DNA of 64,000 bases from Deltaproteobacteria bacterium (lineage in GTDB: Bacteria; Myxococcota; Myxococcia; Myxococcales; 40CM-4-68-19): assembly GCA_005879535.1 (NCBI GenBank), contig VBKI01000091.1, forward strand, positions 72,710-136,709, written 5' to 3'. The notes beneath the pieces are model-generated. The model was not told the DNA's origin, did no database searches, and saw nothing but the letters and a program-made list of their open reading frames with translations. Within the stretch, counting starts at the first letter, position 1. The number at the start of each line of letters is the position of its first letter. This document shows, piece after piece, positions 60,225 through 64,000 of this stretch. The translations under genes were made by a program, and so were the position numbers.

Positions 60225-61004
60225 ATGCCCGACAAGGTCATCGTGAGGATCGAGCGCAGCGACGGGCCGGATCGCCCGTCGCACTGGGAGGAGTTCCACG
60301 TCGAGCAGCGCCCGAACGCGAACGTCATCTCCGTGCTGATGCAGATCCAGCGCAATCCGGTGACGGCGGAAGGAAGGACGACCACGCCGCCCGCATGGGA
60401 CGCGGCTTGTCTCGAAGAGGTGTGCGGCTCCTGCACGATGGTGATCAACGGAAAGGTCCGCCAGGCGTGCTCGGCGCTGATCGATCATCTCACCCAGCCG
60501 ATCACGCTGCAGCCGATGAAGAAGTTCCCATTGCTCCGCGATCTCACCGTCGACCGGCAGAAGATGTTCGACGCCCTGAAGCGGGTGAAGGCCTGGGTGC
60601 CGATCGACGGCACCTACGATCTGGGTCCCGGGCCGAAGCAATCTCCTGAAGTGTCCGAGCTGCGCTATGTCCTCTCGACTTGCATGACCTGCGGTTGCTG
60701 TCTGGAGGTCTGTCCGCAAGTCGCCCCGGGGACTGCGTTCGTGGGCGCCGCCGCAATCTCGCAAGTCCGCCTCTTCAACTCGCATCCCACCGGAGCGATG
60801 AATGCGAGCGAGCGCCTCCACGGACTGATGGGGGAGGGCGGAGTTACCGATTGCGGCAAGGCGGCGAACTGCGTCGACGCCTGCCCGAAAGGGATCCCGC
60901 TCACGTCGTCCATCGCGGACATGGCGCGCGAGACCACCAGGCAGGCGCTGAAGGACTGGTTCTTCCGCGACGAGCGCAAGGGCGGCGCTGGACCGGCGGG
61001 GTAG
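60225..61004 (+). CDS. sdhB: succinate dehydrogenase/fumarate reductase iron-sulfur subunit
   Basis: The 259-residue protein has the 2Fe-2S cluster region ACLEEVCGSCTMVINGK, the 4Fe-4S motif CMTCGCCLEVCP, and the 3Fe-4S motif CGKAANCVDACPKG. It carries electrons from the SdhA flavin to quinone. ATG 60225 lies 6 nt after sdhA's stop. No sdhC or sdhD follows; a sensor kinase starts 195 nt later. Confidence 0.95.
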   Translation: MPDKVIVRIERSDGPDRPSHWEEFHVEQRPNANVISVLMQIQRNPVTAEGRTTTPPAWDAACLEEVCGSCTMVINGKVRQACSALIDHLTQPITLQPMKKFPLLRDLTVDRQKMFDALKRVKAWVPIDGTYDLGPGPKQSPEVSELRYVLSTCMTCGCCLEVCPQVAPGTAFVGAAAISQVRLFNSHPTGAMNASERLHGLMGEGGVTDCGKAANCVDACPKGIPLTSSIADMARETTRQALKDWFFRDERKGGAGPAG

Positions 61005-61116
61005 CTTTCGTCCTTCGGCTCGCACTTCGCCGCATCGCCGCCCGGCGCCTCGCACTGCTCGCGTGCGCTCGCTTGCGGTATCCGCGATCTTGCCTACATC
61101 CCCGGACGGTAGGGGG

Positions 61117-61145
61117 TTCCTGACCGATTGGAGCGTTCGTAAAAT
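61117..61145 (+). promoter_or_regulatory. promoter of the two-component pair
   Basis: TTCCTG (61117-61122) and TAAAAT (61140-61145) are separated by 17 nt. The gene starts at 61199, so the leader would be about 50 nt. The -10 box touches a 16-nt palindrome. Confidence 0.45.
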
Positions 61146-61160
61146 ACCGTCCGAACGGTA
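61145..61160. promoter_or_regulatory. 16-nt palindromic operator-like site
   Basis: TACCGT-CCGA-ACGGTA is a perfect 6-bp inverted repeat centred next to the -10 box. Another copy of the half-site in CGGACGGTA (61103-61111) lies inverted upstream. Position and symmetry suit a repressor or an autoregulating response regulator. Confidence 0.5.
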
Positions 61161-61198
61161 CTGAGCCGTTCCGGGGGTCCGTCCGAGAAGGACAACCC

Positions 61199-62176
61199 AT
61201 GGGCGAAGTCCTCACGTCCGGCAGCCTGTCCACGACCGCTACCGGTTTGCCTGCGGTTCGCGACCTGGGACCTCTGTACGCAGACGCGATGGAGGCGACT
61301 CCGGACCATGCCGACGAGGACGCGCTTCAGCGTGCCTACGAGATCGGCCGTCAAGGCATCGCCCGCGGCATCGGATTGCTCGAGCTCGCCACGATCCACC
61401 ACGAGGTCCTGGCCCGCGCGCTGAAGCGGATCTCCAAATCCTCGCGCATCGAGGAGGAGGTCCGCCGGGCGGGAAAGTTCTTCATCGAGAGCCTTTCGCC
61501 CTACGAGATGGCGCACCGCGGATTCAGCGAAGCGGTCTGCGCCCTGCGCAGCCTGAACGAGACGATGGAGCGGGAGATCCAGCGGATCGCCCATTCGGTG
61601 CACAACGAAGCGGGGCAGCTCCTCGACGCTGCCCGACTCGCGATCGCCGGCGTGGGCCGGGATGCGAGCCCGTCGCTGCAGGGCCGGCTGCGGGAGCTCG
61701 GCGAAATCCTCGACAAGGCCGAGACGGAGCTGCGGCGGCTCTCGCACGAGCTCCGGCCCATCATTCTCGACGACCTCGGGCTGATTCCCGCGCTACAGGT
61801 TCTCGCCGAAGGCATCTCGCGCCGCAGCGGCGTCATCGTCGAGGTGGACACCTGCCTCAAGGGGAGGCCGTCGCCGAACGTAGAGACGGCGCTCTACCGG
61901 ATCGTCCAGGAGGCGTTGACCAACGTCGTCCGCCACGCGCGCGCCAGCAACGTGAGGATCCAGCTCGCGCGCGATGCGAAGGGCGCGCTCCACTGCGGGA
62001 TCCGCGACGACGGCGCCGGCTTCGACGTCGTCACCCTTCTTTCGCGAAAGGAGCGCGGCGGTCTCGGCCTGATCGGGATCCGCGAGCGTCTGAACGCCGT
62101 CGGGGGAACGCTGCAGATCCGATCTGAAACCGGCTGGGGAACGGAGCTGCGTATCGAGATCCCTGCGGAGAAGTGA
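61199..62176 (+). CDS. sensor histidine kinase with RsbU-N-like domain
   Basis: The 325-residue protein starts with an RsbU/KaiA-N-like helical domain (about 25-105: LQRAYEIGRQGIARGIGLLE, ATIHHEVLARALK). A dimerisation/phosphoacceptor helix follows with IAHSVHNEAGQLLDAA, then an HATPase domain with IVQEALTNVVRHARASNV, DDGAGFD and GGLGLIGIRERLNAVGG. This is the NarX/LuxR-type HisKA_3 class. No membrane helix is seen, so it is soluble. ATG 61199 has GAGAAGG upstream. Its stop overlaps the response-regulator start. Confidence 0.9.
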   Translation: MGEVLTSGSLSTTATGLPAVRDLGPLYADAMEATPDHADEDALQRAYEIGRQGIARGIGLLELATIHHEVLARALKRISKSSRIEEEVRRAGKFFIESLSPYEMAHRGFSEAVCALRSLNETMEREIQRIAHSVHNEAGQLLDAARLAIAGVGRDASPSLQGRLRELGEILDKAETELRRLSHELRPIILDDLGLIPALQVLAEGISRRSGVIVEVDTCLKGRPSPNVETALYRIVQEALTNVVRHARASNVRIQLARDAKGALHCGIRDDGAGFDVVTLLSRKERGGLGLIGIRERLNAVGGTLQIRSETGWGTELRIEIPAEK

Positions 62177-62808
62177 TGTCGATTCGTCTCCTTCTTGCCG
62201 ACGACCACGCCGTGGTCCGCAACGGCCTGCGCGCCCTGCTGGAGAAGGAGGGCTTCCAGGTGTCGGCGGAGGCCTCTGACGGCCAGGAAGCGGTCCGGCT
62301 TGCCGCCGTCGTCCATCCGGACATCGCCGTCCTCGACATCAGCATGCCCCTTTTGAACGGCTTGGACGCCGCGCGCGAGCTGAAGAAGAACGAGGAGGGC
62401 ATCAAGATCGTCCTCCTCACCCGACACGACGAACCCCAGTACGTCACGGAGGCGCTTCGCGCCGGCGTCAAGGGATACGTGTTGAAGAACCAGGCGGCCA
62501 CCGATCTGGTCGCCGCCATCCAGCAGGTCGGTCGCGGCGGCGTCTACCTGAGCCCCAACATCTCCCGCGCCGTGATGGAAGCGTACGTGGCGAAGACGGA
62601 GCCCGAGGCGGATCCGCTGACTCCGCGCGAGCGCCAGGTCCTGCAGATGGTCGGCGAAGGAAAGTCCACCAAGGACGTGGCGCGCTTGCTCGGCATCAGC
62701 ACCAAGACCGCCGAGTCGCACCGGGCGCGGCTGATGCGCAAGCTCGACATCCACGAGACCGCCGGGCTGGTCCGCTACGCCATCCGACGCGGCCTCGTGC
62801 AGCCCTAG
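62176..62808 (+). CDS. NarL/LuxR-family response regulator
   Basis: The 210-residue protein has a receiver domain with LLLADDHAVVRNGLRALLE, the phosphate-accepting Asp in AVLDISMPLLNGLD, and GVKGYVLKNQAATDLV. The C-terminal LuxR DNA-binding domain has LTPRERQVLQMVGEGKSTKD and ISTKTAESHRARLMRKL. It pairs with the upstream sensor kinase. ATG 62176 is preferred over GTG 62173, because GGAG lies five bases before it. It is expected to bind sites such as the palindrome at 61145, an inference. Confidence 0.93.
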   Translation: MSIRLLLADDHAVVRNGLRALLEKEGFQVSAEASDGQEAVRLAAVVHPDIAVLDISMPLLNGLDAARELKKNEEGIKIVLLTRHDEPQYVTEALRAGVKGYVLKNQAATDLVAAIQQVGRGGVYLSPNISRAVMEAYVAKTEPEADPLTPRERQVLQMVGEGKSTKDVARLLGISTKTAESHRARLMRKLDIHETAGLVRYAIRRGLVQP

Positions 62809-62857
62809 AGCGCGCATCTCATCGGTGGTTTACCCGACGGGGCCGCCATCGTTTCAC

Positions 62858-62887
62858 TCAACCGAACTCGACGGTTCACCCGGTTGA
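62858..62887. repeat. inverted repeat between the response regulator and yvcK
   Basis: TCAACCG (62858-62864) and CGGTTGA (62881-62887) pair as a stem, with a smaller GAAC/GTTC stem nested inside. It may be a terminator without a T-run or an operator. Confidence 0.4.
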
Positions 62888-62922
62888 AGACCTTCGTCGC
62901 GGTACGGAGATCCACGTGCAGA

Positions 62923-64000
62923 ATGGGGCGAGAGGACCAGGTGCTCGGGAAGTCAGGCGCGCGTTCAGCGCAGCCGCTTCCGATTCGCCGGCCGCTGCGG
63001 ATCGCGGCCGTCGGTGGAGGAACCGGGCTCCCCGCGGTCCTCGGCGGGCTGATCCGCTCGCGTGCTTTTCACGTACCGCCCGAGGTTTCCGCCATCGTGA
63101 CGACCTGCGACGACGGCGGAAGCTCGGGCGAGCTGCGCCGTCTCTATCGCCTTCCGAGCCCTGGCGACATCCGCAACTGCCTCGTGGCGCTCACGCCCGG
63201 CGCAAATCCACTCGCGAGGATCTTCCAGCACCGGTTCCCTGGAGTCGGCGGGATCGGAGGCCATACCGTCGGGAACCTGGTCCTTGCCGCTCTCGCGCAG
63301 CGGTTGGGCAGTTTCGCCTCGGCAGTCCAGGAAGCGACGCGGCTGCTCGGAGCGCAGGGACGCGTCCTCCCGGCAACGCGGCGGCGCGTCGATCTGATCG
63401 CGGAGCTCGCGGGCGGTCGTGTGGTGCGCGGCGAGACTGCCATCGCTGCCGCCCGCGGGCGCGTGGACCGCCTGCGGTTGCGACGGCCCGTGGCGGCATC
63501 GGCCGAGGCGCTGGACGCCATCGCCAACGCCGACCTCGTGGTGTTCGGCCCTGGCAGCCTGTACACGAGCGTCATCGCCAGCCTCCTGGGCGAGGGAATG
63601 CGCGCGGCGTTCGCAGCCTGCCGCGGACTGCGGGTGCTGGTGGTCAATCTCTTCACGCAGCCTGGTGAAACCGACGGCTACGACGCCGCCGACCACGTGC
63701 GTGCTCTCCAGCAGCACGTCGGGCCCGTCGTCGACGCGGCGCTGGTGCACGCGCGTCCGCTTCCCGCACGGCTGGTGTCGTCCTATGCCGCCGACGGGGC
63801 TCGGGCAGTCGAGTACGACCGCGACGCGCTCGCCGCTCTCGGTCTGGCCGTCTTCGAGGCGGACCTGCTCGCGGCGGCCGCGGACCCGACCCGGGCCCGA
63901 CACGACCCCCGCAAGCTGGGCAAAGCGCTCCACGACATCATCCGGTTCAGAGATCGATCGCAGACAGGAGGAAAGCCATGTGCGGAATCGTCGGCTACAT
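62923..64000 (+). CDS. yvcK: YvcK/CofD-like gluconeogenesis/cell-wall regulator (3' end not seen)
   Basis: At least 359 residues: RIAAVGGGTGLPAVLGGLIR, VTTCDDGGSSGELRRLY, SPGDIRNCLVAL, GGHTVGNLVLAAL, VVFGPGSLYTSVIASLLG, and LVVNLFTQPGETDGYDAADH. These match the UDP-sugar-binding YvcK family linked to cell-wall precursor control and growth on gluconeogenic carbon. ATG 62923 (or GTG 62941, with AGAGGA upstream) begins it. The frame has no stop before the window ends and runs across the first codons of glmS. The true stop must lie outside the window. Confidence 0.88.
   Translation, partial: MGREDQVLGKSGARSAQPLPIRRPLRIAAVGGGTGLPAVLGGLIRSRAFHVPPEVSAIVTTCDDGGSSGELRRLYRLPSPGDIRNCLVALTPGANPLARIFQHRFPGVGGIGGHTVGNLVLAALAQRLGSFASAVQEATRLLGAQGRVLPATRRRVDLIAELAGGRVVRGETAIAAARGRVDRLRLRRPVAASAEALDAIANADLVVFGPGSLYTSVIASLLGEGMRAAFAACRGLRVLVVNLFTQPGETDGYDAADHVRALQQHVGPVVDAALVHARPLPARLVSSYAADGARAVEYDRDALAALGLAVFEADLLAAAADPTRARHDPRKLGKALHDIIRFRDRSQTGGKPCAESSAT
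63978..64000 (+). CDS. glmS: glutamine-fructose-6-phosphate aminotransferase, first codons only
   Basis: ATG at 63978 is preceded by a near-perfect AGGAGG with seven-base spacing. It encodes MCGIVGY, the exact N-terminus of GlmS with its nucleophile Cys. GlmS makes glucosamine-6-phosphate, the substrate of the GlmM encoded at 27.1 kb. Only seven codons are visible, so the call rests on the motif and on the linkage with yvcK. Other class-II amidotransferases start similarly (for example asparagine synthetase has MCGI), so some doubt remains. Confidence 0.7.

Overview
The window is about 70% GC with strong third-position G/C bias, so long spurious antisense reading frames are common. It looks like chromosomal DNA of a myxobacterium-like member of the Myxococcota. 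The support is indirect: PEGA-tailed serine/threonine kinases, Gly/Ser/Asp-rich lipoproteins, GTG/TTG starts, 4-nt stop/start overlaps, and a tandem pair of small basic proteins of a type I associate with that phylum. No insertion sequence, phage gene, CRISPR array, tRNA or rRNA was seen.

Layout. (1) 0-10.6 kb: an NfeD/SPFH membrane-protease pair, then a lysine-degradation set (kdd, kamD, kamE, kal, kce, ABM protein). It is interrupted by mobA, a class-V aminotransferase, a DUF4230 protein and a secreted 3-hydroxybutyrate-oligomer hydrolase. KamDE, Kdd, Kce and Kal carry beta-lysine to acetoacetate and crotonyl-CoA, so amino-acid carbon and PHB-oligomer carbon converge on C4-CoA metabolism. 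(2) 10.7-21.6 kb: a lipoprotein, a biotin-dependent acyl-CoA carboxyltransferase, a broken Ser/Thr kinase, a TPR-TonB receptor with a triple-repeat lipoprotein, and two tiny paralogous proteins. (3) 22-33 kb: the housekeeping block tilS-ftsH-folP-glmM-pdxJ-nnrD-tsaE, a zinc-ribbon membrane protein and a class-II glutamine amidotransferase. (4) 33-53 kb: a PEGA-like protein, a lipoprotein, psd, hisS, an ATP/ADP-translocase-like/HEAT protein with a cyclic-nucleotide-binding partner, a protease/propeller/barrel outer-membrane protein, a hydrolase, a CDF exporter, rsmD, coaD, an aminotransferase, a ComEA-like protein, a kinase and pyk. (5) 53-64 kb: central carbon genes (icd, mdh, sdhA, sdhB), a CGNR regulator divergent from a small membrane protein, a two-component pair, and yvcK-glmS running off the edge.

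Themes. C4/acetyl-CoA catabolism (lysine, 3-hydroxybutyrate oligomers) is encoded beside TCA genes. Amino-sugar supply appears twice (glmM and yvcK-glmS). Three sites show recent decay or rearrangement: the kinase at 14.1 kb, the ftsH 3' end at 25.45 kb, and an acyl-CoA-ligase remnant at 55.4-55.65 kb. The best candidates for undescribed biology are the TonB receptor/repeat-lipoprotein pair, the HEYTH-propeller-barrel protein, and the transporter-HEAT/cNMP pair.
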